Positions 1 to 8,434 of a stretch of DNA of 41,891 bases are shown piece after piece. The stretch's first letter is position 1. The number at the start of each line of letters is the position of its first letter. The stretch covers positions 1-41,891 of the forward strand of contig CAYUMU010000064.1 of NCBI GenBank assembly GCA_964445985.1, written 5' to 3'. Made by a program: the position numbers and the translations under genes. The stretch is from CAYUMU01 sp964445985 (GTDB taxonomy: Bacteria; Planctomycetota; Planctomycetia; Pirellulales; S012-138). The notes below the pieces were generated by a model. That model was not told the DNA's origin. It did not search any database and saw only the letters and a program-made list of their open reading frames with translations.

Positions 1-52
1 CGCGGCCCAATTTCTCCAACTCGCCGCAAATGACGACGTTTTTATCAGCCCA

Positions 53-90
53 CCCTCGCCCCTCGCGGGAGAGGGTTGGAGTGAGGGGGA
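53..90. repeat. dispersed GC-rich hairpin repeat
   Basis: The stretch pairs CCCTCGCCC with GGGAGAGGG around a short CTCGC-type loop, with one mismatch, and runs on into GTTGGAGTGAGGGGG. This is the widely dispersed element that, when translated, yields peptides such as LTPTLSPKGRG. It lies just downstream of the restriction gene's stop codon. It may act as a weak hairpin terminator, but it is not followed by a T-run in either direction. Confidence 0.6.
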
Positions 91-195
91 ACAGGGTTCT
101 CGGATAGGTTCTAAGTGCGTGAGTGCCACAGGCAAAGCCAACGTGCCCAAAAGGACGGCCAAATATCGGCAATTAACAGCACCATCCAGCCACGT

Positions 196-1365
196 TTACT
201 TGTCCCCTACGTTTTCGATAAACTCCTGGTAGTTGAACTCTACCTTGCTCTGCACAATGACCTCATTCATCACTTCGCCGATCTTCCCGGTCTCGATTAC
301 CTTCGTCAGGTATTCAAGCAACCGGTGGATGTTGATAATTTCTTCGATGGCGTCCACATAACTGGCCACCACGGCGTCAATCTTGTACTTCGTTTTCGCT
401 TGCGCCTTGATTGACGCCATAATGACCCCGGAATCATCCCGAGATTTGACAACAAAGGTCAGTGGGAAACGCTGAATCTTGTCGATATCGAGGAAGTATT
501 TATTGACGTCGATCGTTTCCGTCACCTGAAAGAATCGCCCAAGCGGCCGCATTACGAAGTCGATCCCACCGTCGTTGGCGTTGGTCCGACCAGTCTTGTA
601 CAGCACCAGCGGGTCTTCCCTAATTTCATCGCGAGTCCATCCCCAAAATATCTGCTGGTCAGCGTAAAAAGCTTTCAGTACGGCGAAGCTGACGATCTCA
701 AAAACGCGAGCATCTACTTCTGGCTTGAGTTGCGACTTGATGAAATCAATGGCTGCCCCCGTCTCACTGCTCGCCGCGGCAGCGATCTTACGGCAACTCT
801 CGATGAAGCCCTCAAAGGCCTCGCGCTTCGCTGCGGCATAGGTGTCGATAATCTCGATCACCGCGCCGGCAATGCTGAAGTCGCGATCATCACCATGTTT
901 ATCTCGCAGCCGCACCGTCAGCAGATCCTCCTGTACCCAATAGCGTTGCTTGGCCACGTCTCGCACGATCGGCAACAAACCGAGCACGGGGAAAAACTTC
1001 TTGAACTCATCATTCAAGCGCCCGTTCAGCCCGTGGTTCTGCAGCTTGCTTCCGAACGGAAGCTCGCGCTGACGCCGGAACAAATCGCTAAAACGCGCTC
1101 CTTCGTACGATGAGTAGTTCCCTGCATTGGCTCCTCCGGGCGAAAAGCCGCTTGCGATGTAATCCTCCACCAAAACGTACAACGCGTAATGATTGGCGAA
1201 AGAGCCCCGCGATTTCGAGCCGCGACTTGCCGATTTCGTTTTTTCGTTCAAATAACCAAGCAACGGACTTTGTGCAAATAGTTCCGCGGCATATTCCCCG
1301 AAATGCTTCGCAAGTATCACTTCAATCCGCGTGGTGAAACCGTGGCGTCGAATTGGACTACCCAT
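196..1365 (-). CDS. predicted type II restriction endonuclease
   Basis: A 389-residue protein whose ATG (1365-1363) overlaps the last base of the upstream methylase stop codon (TGATG), so the two are translationally coupled; a TTG one codon earlier is the other possible start. I do not recognise a named family by overall sequence. Context and a PD-(D/E)XK-like core support an endonuclease: a helix RVFEIVSFAVLKAFY near residue 220, then NDGGIDF near 265-270, then RFFQVTE near 278-283. This resembles the Mrr-type layout GGID...QxK, but the usual lysine is a threonine here. Coupling to a YhdJ-type methylase predicts cleavage at or near ATGCAT. The gene looks less GC-rich than its surroundings, as expected for a transferred cassette. 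The alternative is a different methylase-associated nuclease. Confidence 0.65.
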   Translation of the reverse strand: MGSPIRRHGFTTRIEVILAKHFGEYAAELFAQSPLLGYLNEKTKSASRGSKSRGSFANHYALYVLVEDYIASGFSPGGANAGNYSSYEGARFSDLFRRQRELPFGSKLQNHGLNGRLNDEFKKFFPVLGLLPIVRDVAKQRYWVQEDLLTVRLRDKHGDDRDFSIAGAVIEIIDTYAAAKREAFEGFIESCRKIAAAASSETGAAIDFIKSQLKPEVDARVFEIVSFAVLKAFYADQQIFWGWTRDEIREDPLVLYKTGRTNANDGGIDFVMRPLGRFFQVTETIDVNKYFLDIDKIQRFPLTFVVKSRDDSGVIMASIKAQAKTKYKIDAVVASYVDAIEEIINIHRLLEYLTKVIETGKIGEVMNEVIVQSKVEFNYQEFIENVGDK

Positions 1366-2261
1366 CAAAAAAGCTTTTGTTGCTGATTGTTGGTTGCGGA
1401 TTTCTTATCGCTCGCCCCGTGTTTTCCGTTGCGCCGCACAAAGGTTTTGTCCAGGCCGGTCAGGGCCTCGCCGTTCAACTCCTCGGCAAGCCCTAAGCGC
1501 CTCGCGCCTATCTTGAAATAATTCCAGTTCTGTTCTATCCCGATCGTGCGCCTGCCAAGACGCTGTGCCACGGCGCACGTGGTGAAGGTGCCCGCGAATG
1601 GATCAAGCACAAGATCGCCTTCTTTGGAACTGGCGCGAATGATGCGCTCCATCAGGCTTTCAGGTTTCTGGGTAGGGTGGTCCTCGTATTCGTCCATGCG
1701 GTAACGAACACGGGCGAAGTACCAGACGTTACCCGGAACTTTAGTCGTCTTGTATGGGGTTGGCTCCGATTTCCGGTAGTCTATAAGCTTTCGCACCGCG
1801 CCCGTCCTGGCTTCAACTTCAATGTCCGCCGCGTTGAAGGTATAGTCTTTCGCATCCTTGACGCAGAACAAGATCGGCTCATACATCGACCCGAAGAATC
1901 TCTTAGCCTGTACGCCTGAACTGTCGTAGTGCCAGACGATCCGTGATTGCACCGTGCAGCGGTCGCGCAACCAGAGATCAAGGTAGGGCATGGCCTGCGT
2001 GCTGGTCATCACATACAGGCCTCCGTTACCGGCCAGTTTCCTCAGGCAAATATCCAGCCACTCGTAGCACCACTGAGCGTAAGCACTATCCGAGGGCCAC
2101 TTATCCTTGAACTCGCCGAAGGATTTGCCAATGTTGTAGGGGGGGTCAGCAAAGATCAGATGAACCGAGTTATCCCTAACTTCGCTTTCAAGAATCTGGA
2201 GGCAGTTTCCATGAAAAATCGTTGCCCGGTCGCTGGATAGTTGGGTCATCGCATTGGCCAT
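1365..2261 (-). CDS. beta-class DNA adenine methyltransferase, YhdJ-like (ATGCAT predicted)
   Basis: A 298-residue SAM-dependent N6-adenine methyltransferase. The catalytic motif DPPYNIGK (residues 39-46) precedes the SAM-binding motif DPFAGTFTT (220-228), which is the beta-class order; HPTQKP sits near 195. Between them the stretches IVWHYDSSGVQAK, GSMYEPIL, VKDAKDYTFN and KVPGNVW match what I recall of E. coli YhdJ (M.EcoKII), including the unusual FTT in place of GTT. YhdJ methylates ATGCAT, so the same specificity is inferred. Unlike the E. coli enzyme, which is an orphan, this one sits immediately upstream of a probable nuclease gene, so it most likely acts as the protective half of a restriction-modification system. 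The ATG at 2261 has no clear ribosome-binding site. Confidence 0.9.
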   Translation of the reverse strand: MANAMTQLSSDRATIFHGNCLQILESEVRDNSVHLIFADPPYNIGKSFGEFKDKWPSDSAYAQWCYEWLDICLRKLAGNGGLYVMTSTQAMPYLDLWLRDRCTVQSRIVWHYDSSGVQAKRFFGSMYEPILFCVKDAKDYTFNAADIEVEARTGAVRKLIDYRKSEPTPYKTTKVPGNVWYFARVRYRMDEYEDHPTQKPESLMERIIRASSKEGDLVLDPFAGTFTTCAVAQRLGRRTIGIEQNWNYFKIGARRLGLAEELNGEALTGLDKTFVRRNGKHGASDKKSATNNQQQKLF

Positions 2262-2537
2262 TCACAATCATGCTTCGCGCCATCCGCACTAAAAACTCGA
2301 AATAAATGGCGCTGGGGGGCTCCTAAGCGGCAGCTTAACGGTATTCTCCCCACTTTTGAACCCTGAAATACCGCCCGCCGTTTTGCCGGATGCCGTTCGC
2401 GGTTACAATCGGTGAACTGGAGAAGCCCGCATGGGGGTGGGGGGAGGGCTCCGTGCAACCCGCACCGGGCGCCGTCCCCGCTTCTCCACTCCAAATTCAG
2501 CATCCGCGATACTCGTAACCATTTCAGGCAAGTCCCC

Positions 2538-3515
2538 TTGAGCGGTTCGCAACGTCCATCTTCCGCCGGATCGTTGGCATTTGCGTGGGCACAGTTGTTT
2601 CGACTGCCCAACCTGTTTACGGCATTCGCCGACGTGTTGCTGGGGTTCTTCATAGCGCACCGGCTGGGTGGGGATTATCCGTTTCCGTGGCTCTCGCTGC
2701 TGCTCTTGCTGGGGGCAAGCGGCTGCTTGTATACCGCCGGCATGGTGCTCAACGACGTGTTCGACGCGGAAATCGATGCCCGCGAACGCCCGGATCGGCC
2801 CATCCCCTCGGGCAGAATCCCCTGGGAAATTGCCCGGCTAGTGGGCTTTGAACTGTTGATTGTGGGCATGGCCCTGGGCTGGGGCGTAAGCTATCTCGAT
2901 GGCAGCCTGCGCGCCGGTCTGGTGGCAACGCTATTAGCGGCTGCTATTTTGCTGTATGACCAAGCGCTCAAGAAAACGCCGGCCGCCCCGCTGGTGATGG
3001 GGAGTTGCCGATTCTTGAATGTGCTGCTGGGATTGAGCACGCTGGCCGGATCGATCGAAACCTGGCACTACATAATCGCCGCTGGGATTGGCGTGTATAT
3101 CGCGGGCGTTACCTGGTTTGCGCGCACCGAAGCCCGCGAAAGCAATCGCCTGCTGCTGGCCTGGGGCGTGCTGGTGATGGTGCTGGGGATTTCGCTCTTG
3201 GCCTGGTTTCCCGTGTGGCAAAACCAGCATTTGCTTGACGCCACGCCGGAGGCCATTCGCTCGCAGCGCAGCACCTGGCGCTGGTTTATGGCCCTGCTCG
3301 GCGCGCTCATCATCTGGCGACCGCTGGTGGCCGTGATTGAGCCGACCCCCAAACGAGTGCAATTTGCGGTCAAGCACTGCCTGCTTTCGCTGATCGTGCT
3401 CGATGCCACGGTTTGCCTGGTGGTGGGCGGACGGCCCGAAGGTTTCTTGATTTTGCTGCTGCTGATCCCCGCCTTTTCGTTGGGGTATGTGCTCAGCGCC
3501 AAGGCCATCACGTAA
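2538..3515 (+). CDS. UbiA-family prenyltransferase (integral membrane)
   Basis: A polytopic membrane protein of the UbiA superfamily, which transfers isoprenoid chains to aromatic or other acceptors within the membrane. The first Mg-diphosphate motif is complete: NDVFDAEID fits NDxxDxxxD and is followed by RPDRPIPSGRI. The second conserved loop reads YDQALKKTPAAPLVMGSCR, with one Asp followed by Lys-Lys instead of a second Asp; this is more like the EboC/uncharacterised branch than UbiA or MenA, so I assign no substrate. The open frame continues upstream to a GTG at 2412, but those 42 residues are Arg/Pro-rich and lack membrane character. I therefore prefer the TTG at 2538 (325 residues, the usual family size). 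It converges with the stress-protein gene. Confidence 0.85.
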   Translation: MSGSQRPSSAGSLAFAWAQLFRLPNLFTAFADVLLGFFIAHRLGGDYPFPWLSLLLLLGASGCLYTAGMVLNDVFDAEIDARERPDRPIPSGRIPWEIARLVGFELLIVGMALGWGVSYLDGSLRAGLVATLLAAAILLYDQALKKTPAAPLVMGSCRFLNVLLGLSTLAGSIETWHYIIAAGIGVYIAGVTWFARTEARESNRLLLAWGVLVMVLGISLLAWFPVWQNQHLLDATPEAIRSQRSTWRWFMALLGALIIWRPLVAVIEPTPKRVQFAVKHCLLSLIVLDATVCLVVGGRPEGFLILLLLIPAFSLGYVLSAKAIT

Positions 3516-3548
3516 CCGCGGACCCTGCGTCGCGGCGGCAGGCCGATC

Positions 3549-4379
3549 TTATTGATAGAGGAACAGCGGCACCTTGCTGTTCTCGATCAAGGACCGCGTG
3601 ACCGAACCGAGAAAGAACTCGCGGATGGCCGATTTGCCGTAGCACCCCATGATGGCCAGACCGGCTCCCAGATCTTGAAACTGCCGCATCAAGGTGCTGG
3701 CCGGGTCCGAAACCGAGCTCACCACATGCGTTTGAGCGCGGATTTCGTGGAACGACAGGTAGTCAATCGCGCGGGCCGCTTTCCGATGCCCTTCGGTCTT
3801 GTTGCCGTCGATGGTCACCACATGCACGGCCGAAGCCAGGCTGGCGAGCCCACTGGTGCAATAGGCATTGAGGGCTCTGGCGGCTTGCAAACTGCCGTCG
3901 TAAGCGATCACCGCCGCGGTTCCCTCGCCCAGTTCCGGCGGCACGCAAACCACGGGTCGCGGCGGCGCTTTGAGCAACTGCTCCAGCGTTTCAATGTCGC
4001 TGCCTTCCAGGCGAAAATACGTTCTTTGCCCCAGCAAAATCAGGTCGTAACGCTGGGCCTCTTTCGCAAAAATCGCCGCTGGCTCGCCAACATCTTCCAG
4101 CGGCTTGCTGGGCACGCCGGCCTCGGCGCAGCGAATGGAGAAGCTTTCCAACGCCTGTTCCACCTGGCGGGTGGCCGTCTTGAGCCGGTTTTCGTCCAGC
4201 ATCGATTTGAAAACGCCCGCTCCCAGAGGCACGGGCTCGGGATGGCAGATACCCGGTTGATCGATCACGCCCAGACCGACCAGCAGGGCATCAAACTGTT
4301 TGGACCAGGCGATCCCCAATTCGACGGCGCTGCGGCTGTATTCCGATCCGTCAATTCCAACCAGTAGCGACTTCAACAT
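3549..4379 (-). CDS. tandem-domain universal stress protein (UspA family)
   Basis: A cytosolic protein of 276 residues with two UspA folds. The first starts MLKSLLVGIDGSEYSRSAVELG and ends near residue 145 with PRPVVCVPPE. The second starts near AAVIAYDGSLQAARAL and carries the ATP-binding signature G-x2-G-x9-G-S in GCYGKSAIREFFLGS near the C-terminus. The first domain lacks a full copy of that signature, so probably only one half binds nucleotide. The open frame extends 28 residues upstream, but MLKSLLVGIDGS is the canonical family start and is preceded by a weak GAGAG ribosome-binding site. It is transcribed away from guaA and convergent with the prenyltransferase. The partners and the stress sensed cannot be told from the sequence. 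Confidence 0.92.
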   Translation of the reverse strand: MLKSLLVGIDGSEYSRSAVELGIAWSKQFDALLVGLGVIDQPGICHPEPVPLGAGVFKSMLDENRLKTATRQVEQALESFSIRCAEAGVPSKPLEDVGEPAAIFAKEAQRYDLILLGQRTYFRLEGSDIETLEQLLKAPPRPVVCVPPELGEGTAAVIAYDGSLQAARALNAYCTSGLASLASAVHVVTIDGNKTEGHRKAARAIDYLSFHEIRAQTHVVSSVSDPASTLMRQFQDLGAGLAIMGCYGKSAIREFFLGSVTRSLIENSKVPLFLYQ

Positions 4380-4664
4380 GGGTGTGTCTCTCGAAAACGA
4401 GCGCGATTTTCCCTGCCTTGACCCGTCATTGTCGCAGCGCCGCGCCCCAGGTGAAAGAGCCAATTCAGCTGGCCCTCTCGGCTGGCAACGGCGGCCACTT
4501 TTTTCTAGTTTACCTCAGGAGAGGGGGGCGGGCCGCTGGACGCTTCCCAAGCATTCAACTTATACTGCCTGCTTCACGCCCGTCCAATTGCTGTGACGGG
4601 TGTTTTGTTTTTTGCCCCCAGCGGTTTTGCAGCCAAGGGGGGTATTTTCCGGAGATTTCGCAGC

Positions 4665-6248
4665 ATGGTCGCGGATTCCCAGGCAGAAACGCTGGTTTCT
4701 GAGAGCCTGGCCAGCCAAAAAGTGCTGGTTTTTGACTTCGGCTCACAATATGCCCAGCTCATCGCGCGACGCGTACGAGAGCTGCACGTGTATTGCGAGA
4801 TTGTACGCCACGACCTGTCCGCGGAGCGCGTGCGCGAGATTGCCCCCATGGGCTTGATTCTCTCCGGCGGCCCTGCCAGCGTTTACACCAAGGATTCGCC
4901 CCGCTGCGATCCGGAGTTGTTTCGCTTGGGAATCCCCGTGCTCGGCATTTGCTACGGCATGCAGCTCGCCTGCGAAACGCTGGGCGGCAAGGTCAAGAGC
5001 GTGGAAGCCCGCGAGTACGGCAGGGCCAATTGCGAAATCCTGGCCGACGATGTGCTATTTGAAGGCGTGCCGGCAACCACCGAAGTGTGGATGAGCCACG
5101 GCGACCAGGTAGCCAATGTTTCGGCCGAGTTCGTTCCGCTGGCGCAAACCAGCACCTGCCCCGTGGCCGCGGTCAAGCATGTTTCGCTGCCCGTGTATGG
5201 CTTGCAATTCCACCCCGAAGTCACCCATACCCCCCTGGGGCGCGAGGTGCTCGCCAACTTTGTCCGCAAAATCTGCGGCTGCCGGCCGAGCTGGCGGCTG
5301 AGCGATTTTGCCGACTCGGCCGTGGAGCAAATCCGCCAGCGGGTCGGCGCCGGCCGCGTGATTTGCGGACTTTCGGGCGGGGTGGATTCGGCCGTCACGG
5401 CCGCTCTGCTGTACCGGGCGATCGGTTCGCAGCTCTCTTGCATTCTGGTCGATAACGGCCTGCTGCGTCAGGACGAGGCCGCCGCGATCGTCCGCGAATT
5501 CAGCGATCATTTTCGCACCGACCTGCACGTGGTCGACGCCGAGGACCGCTTCCTCCAAGCCCTGGCGGGCGTGACCGAACCCCAGGAAAAACGCCGCCGC
5601 ATCGGGCATTGCTTTATCGATTGCTTTGTCGAAGAAGCGGCCAGGATCGAGGATGCCAAATTCCTCGCCCAAGGCACGCTCTACCCCGACGTGATTGAAA
5701 GCGGGGCTGCCGTCGATGGGCCGGCCGCGACCATCAAATTGCACCACAACGTGGGGGGGCTGCCCGAGAACCTGTCGTTCCAGCTCATCGAACCGCTCCG
5801 CGACCTGTTCAAAGACGAAGTCCGCCGGCTTGGTCTGCAATTGGGGCTGCCAGAGGATATTGTGTGGCGGCATCCCTTCCCCGGGCCGGGGCTCGCCGTG
5901 CGCTGTTTGGGCGAAGTCACCAAGTACCGGCTGGAGCGGATCCGCAAGGCCGACTTTATCACGGTGGAAGAGATCAAGAAAGCCGGGCTGTACCGGCAAA
6001 CGTCGCAGGTGTTTGCCGTGCTGCTCCCGGTGCAAAGCGTCGGCGTGATGGGCGACTCGCGCACGTACGCCGACACCGTGGCCGTGCGAGCGATCAACAC
6101 CGAAGACTTCATGACGGCCGACTGGAGCCGCCTCCCCTACGATGTGCTCAGTCGCATCTCCACTCGCATCATTAACGAGGTCGATGGCGTGAACCGCGTG
6201 GTTTACGATATCAGCAGCAAGCCCCCCGCCACCATCGAGTGGGAGTAA
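4665..6248 (+). CDS. guaA: GMP synthase (glutamine-hydrolysing)
   Basis: Converts XMP to GMP using glutamine and ATP in the last step of guanine nucleotide synthesis. A class I amidotransferase domain has nucleophile Cys96 in GICYGMQ and His183/Glu185 in QFHPEVTHT. It is followed by the ATP pyrophosphatase domain with SGGVDS (237-242) and the dimerisation domain with HPFPGPGLAVRCLGEVT, ending in SKPPATIEWE as the family does. The length of 527 residues is normal. The chosen ATG follows GGAGA with 9-base spacing; an in-frame GTG at 4593 would add a non-homologous tail. The NUDIX gene follows immediately, suggesting an operon. Confidence 0.98.
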   Translation: MVADSQAETLVSESLASQKVLVFDFGSQYAQLIARRVRELHVYCEIVRHDLSAERVREIAPMGLILSGGPASVYTKDSPRCDPELFRLGIPVLGICYGMQLACETLGGKVKSVEAREYGRANCEILADDVLFEGVPATTEVWMSHGDQVANVSAEFVPLAQTSTCPVAAVKHVSLPVYGLQFHPEVTHTPLGREVLANFVRKICGCRPSWRLSDFADSAVEQIRQRVGAGRVICGLSGGVDSAVTAALLYRAIGSQLSCILVDNGLLRQDEAAAIVREFSDHFRTDLHVVDAEDRFLQALAGVTEPQEKRRRIGHCFIDCFVEEAARIEDAKFLAQGTLYPDVIESGAAVDGPAATIKLHHNVGGLPENLSFQLIEPLRDLFKDEVRRLGLQLGLPEDIVWRHPFPGPGLAVRCLGEVTKYRLERIRKADFITVEEIKKAGLYRQTSQVFAVLLPVQSVGVMGDSRTYADTVAVRAINTEDFMTADWSRLPYDVLSRISTRIINEVDGVNRVVYDISSKPPATIEWE

Positions 6249-6260
6249 GTGTCCGCCCCC

Positions 6261-6812
6261 ATGTCTCAGCAATCTGGCGACGCATCGTCGGCGAGTGAAG
6301 TTCTCCTGAAAACCGGCCGCTTTACGGTGGTGCGAAAGAGCCGCGTTGATAGCGCTGGCGTTGCCTATCAGCGAGAAGTCATTCAGCACCCGGGGGCCGT
6401 GGTGCTGTTGCCCGTGCTCGACGACGGACGAATCTGCCTGATTCGCAATTACCGGATTGCCGTCGATTCCCGCCTGATCGAGCTTCCCGCCGGCACCCTC
6501 GAAGTGGGCGAAGATCCCGCGGTGGCGGCAGCCCGAGAACTGACCGAAGAAACCGGCTACACGGCCGGCAAGTTGCACGCGGTGACGGCCTTCTGGATGT
6601 CGCCGGGCATTTTGAGCGAGCGGATGCACCTGTTCGTCGCCCGGGGGCTCACGTCTGGCGCTATGGATCTGCAAGAGGGGGAAGAGATCGAGCCGCTGCT
6701 GGCCAGCTGGCCCGAGGTTTTGCAACTCATGCAATCAGGCCAGATCAGCGACGCCAAGTCTCTGGCGGCGCTGCTGTACGTCGAGCGGTTTTTGCCTGAG
6801 CTGTTGCAGTAG
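6261..6812 (+). CDS. NUDIX hydrolase, ADP-ribose pyrophosphatase-like
   Basis: A 183-residue hydrolase of nucleoside diphosphate derivatives. The complete Nudix box G-x5-E-x7-REL-x-EE-x-G-Y is present, running from GTLEVGE to RELTEETGY, and is preceded by IRNYRIAVDSRLIELPAG, the segment typical of ADP-ribose pyrophosphatases (NudF-like). ADP-ribose or an NDP-sugar is therefore the likely substrate, inferred from the family. The frame can also start at a GTG directly abutting the guaA stop (6249); the ATG at 6261 is preferred although GGGAG lies 15 bases away. The tight spacing to guaA implies co-transcription. The 3' end converges with carA. Confidence 0.92.
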   Translation: MSQQSGDASSASEVLLKTGRFTVVRKSRVDSAGVAYQREVIQHPGAVVLLPVLDDGRICLIRNYRIAVDSRLIELPAGTLEVGEDPAVAAARELTEETGYTAGKLHAVTAFWMSPGILSERMHLFVARGLTSGAMDLQEGEEIEPLLASWPEVLQLMQSGQISDAKSLAALLYVERFLPELLQ

Positions 6813-6900
6813 CGGAAGCCAGTCGCAGCGCGCCAGCGTTTGCCAGTCAGGCAATCACCGTCCCGCAAGCCATTCCTTAACGCGGGTAAACCGCAAACGA

Positions 6901-6927
6901 CCGCGGAGGCATTAAAGTTCTCCGCGG
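6901..6927. terminator. hairpin between convergent genes, possible bidirectional terminator
   Basis: A perfect 8-bp stem, CCGCGGAG with CTCCGCGG, around an 11-base AT-rich loop lies between the stop codons of the NUDIX gene and carA. There is no clear T-run on either side, so factor-independent termination is only a possibility. Confidence 0.4.
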
Positions 6928-6954
6928 CTTGCAGAAATATTAACGAGCAAGAAA

Positions 6955-8133
6955 CTACACGCGCGTCTTCTGCATCAGGTCCACGAATTCATCGAAGAGG
7001 TAATGGCTATCGTGCGGCCCCGACGAAGCTTCGGGGTGAAATTGCACGCTGAACGCCGGAACCTCGCGGTGCCGCACGCCGGCAATGGTGTTGTCGTTCA
7101 GATGCACGTGCGTGACTTCCAGCGTTTCGGGCAGATTGTCGGGGCTCACGGCAAAACCGTGGTTTTGGGTGGTGATTTCGACTCGCCCCGTCTGGCGATT
7201 GAGGATGGGCTGATTGGCGCCTCGGTGGCCAAACTTCAGCTTGAATGTCTTGGCGCCGCAGGCCAACGACAGCAACTGGTGCCCGAGGCAGATGCCGAAC
7301 ACCGGCTGTTTGCCCAGCACGCCCTGTATGGTTTCGATCGCGTAGCTGAGCGGCTCGGGGTCGCCCGGCCCATTGGAAAGAAACACGCCGTCGGGCTTCT
7401 GGGCCAGAACCTCGGCCGCCGTCGCCGTGCCAGGCATCACCGTCACTTTGCAGCCCCGGTCGGCCAGGTGCCGGGAAATATTCCATTTCATGCCGAAGTC
7501 GAGGGCCACCACATGCAGCGGGGGTTTTCCATGGTCTTCTCGGACGGCGCGAGGCAGGCTATGGAAGCGGTCGTATGAACTGAGACCTTCGTCCCACGAG
7601 CACGTTTCGGTCGGCACCACTTCACGAACAAGATCGCGTCCCACCAATCCGGGGCTGTTTTGTGCCTTGGCCACCAGGCTGTTGTGGTCCAGGTCGGTGG
7701 TGGAAATCACGCCCTTCATGGCCCCGGCGGTGCGTAATCGCCGCACCAGGGCGCGCGTATCAATTCCCCATAACCCCACCACTCCATTTTCGCGAAGGTA
7801 ACTATCGAGGTCGCCCGTCGAACGAAAACTGCTATGCCGGCGGCTCAACTCGCGAATCACAAAGCCCGAGAGGTGCGGCCGGCGGCTCTCCACGTCTTCG
7901 CTGTTCACGCCGTAGTTGCCGATCTCCGGATACGTCATCGTGACGATCTGTCCGCGATAACTGGGATCGGTGAGGATTTCTTGATAGCCAGTCATCGACG
8001 TGTTGAAGCAAACTTCGCCATCCACCTCGCCATCGGCTCCAAATGCATAACCGGAATAAACCGTGCCATCTTCAAGTGCCAGTTTTGCCGGCCTGGAAGG
8101 CACCGACCCGGAAAGTGCTTGTGTGTTGACCAT
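6955..8133 (-). CDS. carA: carbamoyl-phosphate synthase small (glutaminase) chain
   Basis: Supplies ammonia from glutamine to the large subunit CarB for carbamoyl phosphate, the precursor of pyrimidines and arginine. The N-terminal CPSase-small domain is recognisable (LALEDGTVYSGYAFG, FNTSMTGYQEILTDPSY). The class I amidotransferase domain has Cys282 in GICLGHQ and His366/Glu368 in QFHPEASSGPHDS. The 392-residue length is normal. carB is not adjacent, as is common outside enterobacteria. The start ATG at 8133 faces a long gene-free region; I see no convincing pyrimidine-linked attenuator on the minus strand there. Confidence 0.97.
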   Translation of the reverse strand: MVNTQALSGSVPSRPAKLALEDGTVYSGYAFGADGEVDGEVCFNTSMTGYQEILTDPSYRGQIVTMTYPEIGNYGVNSEDVESRRPHLSGFVIRELSRRHSSFRSTGDLDSYLRENGVVGLWGIDTRALVRRLRTAGAMKGVISTTDLDHNSLVAKAQNSPGLVGRDLVREVVPTETCSWDEGLSSYDRFHSLPRAVREDHGKPPLHVVALDFGMKWNISRHLADRGCKVTVMPGTATAAEVLAQKPDGVFLSNGPGDPEPLSYAIETIQGVLGKQPVFGICLGHQLLSLACGAKTFKLKFGHRGANQPILNRQTGRVEITTQNHGFAVSPDNLPETLEVTHVHLNDNTIAGVRHREVPAFSVQFHPEASSGPHDSHYLFDEFVDLMQKTRV

Positions 8134-8259
8134 GGTTTGCTGTTGATTCGCCTTCGAGGCAGAGTGGGGGGCAGTTCGATTCCGTGGGCGGTTGTCTGGA
8201 TTGCGGTGTCCAAACCTGGAAAGTTTAGCAGCTTTGCCGGTGTTGCCGTGCCGTGGGCC

Positions 8260-8434
8260 TGTTCTGGCAGGTCAATCGTTCGTCCGAGCTTAAGACCTGC
8301 TAGCGATCTGCCCGATACCCACCAGTACGGCTGCGGGTCTCCGAGCGATCACTAGCGACAAGGTGGTGTTGTTCGGGCAGCCGATTCGATTGGGGAGGGT
8401 TCTTGTACCGGCGAGCAAGGACCCTCCTTTTTTT
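8260..8434 (+). ncRNA. candidate structured non-coding RNA ending at an intrinsic terminator
   Basis: Three hairpins follow one another on the plus strand. The first pairs GCAGGTC (8267-8273) with GACCTGC (8294-8300). The second pairs CTGCCCGA (8308-8315) with TCGGGCAG (8373-8380), with CCACC (8319-8323) and GGTGG (8362-8366) nested inside. The third is a terminator with a run of seven T. No plus-strand coding gene lies upstream between 6812 and here, so something non-coding, or a leader of the downstream TPR gene, must be what is terminated. I looked for SRP RNA, RNase P RNA and tmRNA signatures and found none; a 6S-like RNA cannot be excluded. The 5' end is a guess. Confidence 0.45.
8394..8434 (+). 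terminator. strong rho-independent terminator (plus strand)
   Basis: GGAGGGTTCTTG (8394-8405) pairs with CAAGGACCCTCC (8416-8427) as a 12-bp stem with a single G-U pair and a 10-base loop, followed directly by seven T. The minus-strand reading has no T-run after the stem, so it works only for plus-strand transcripts. Confidence 0.85.

Noticed and set aside
5055..6734. 559-residue minus-strand open frame opposite guaA
   Set aside because: It is fully antisense to a textbook GMP synthase and has His/Gln/Arg-rich composition; GC-rich codon bias of guaA explains it.
8260..8434. assignment as SRP RNA, RNase P RNA or tmRNA
   Set aside because: The conserved cores (GGAAG-type SRP loop, RNase P GAGGAAAGTCC, tmRNA tag frame) are absent.
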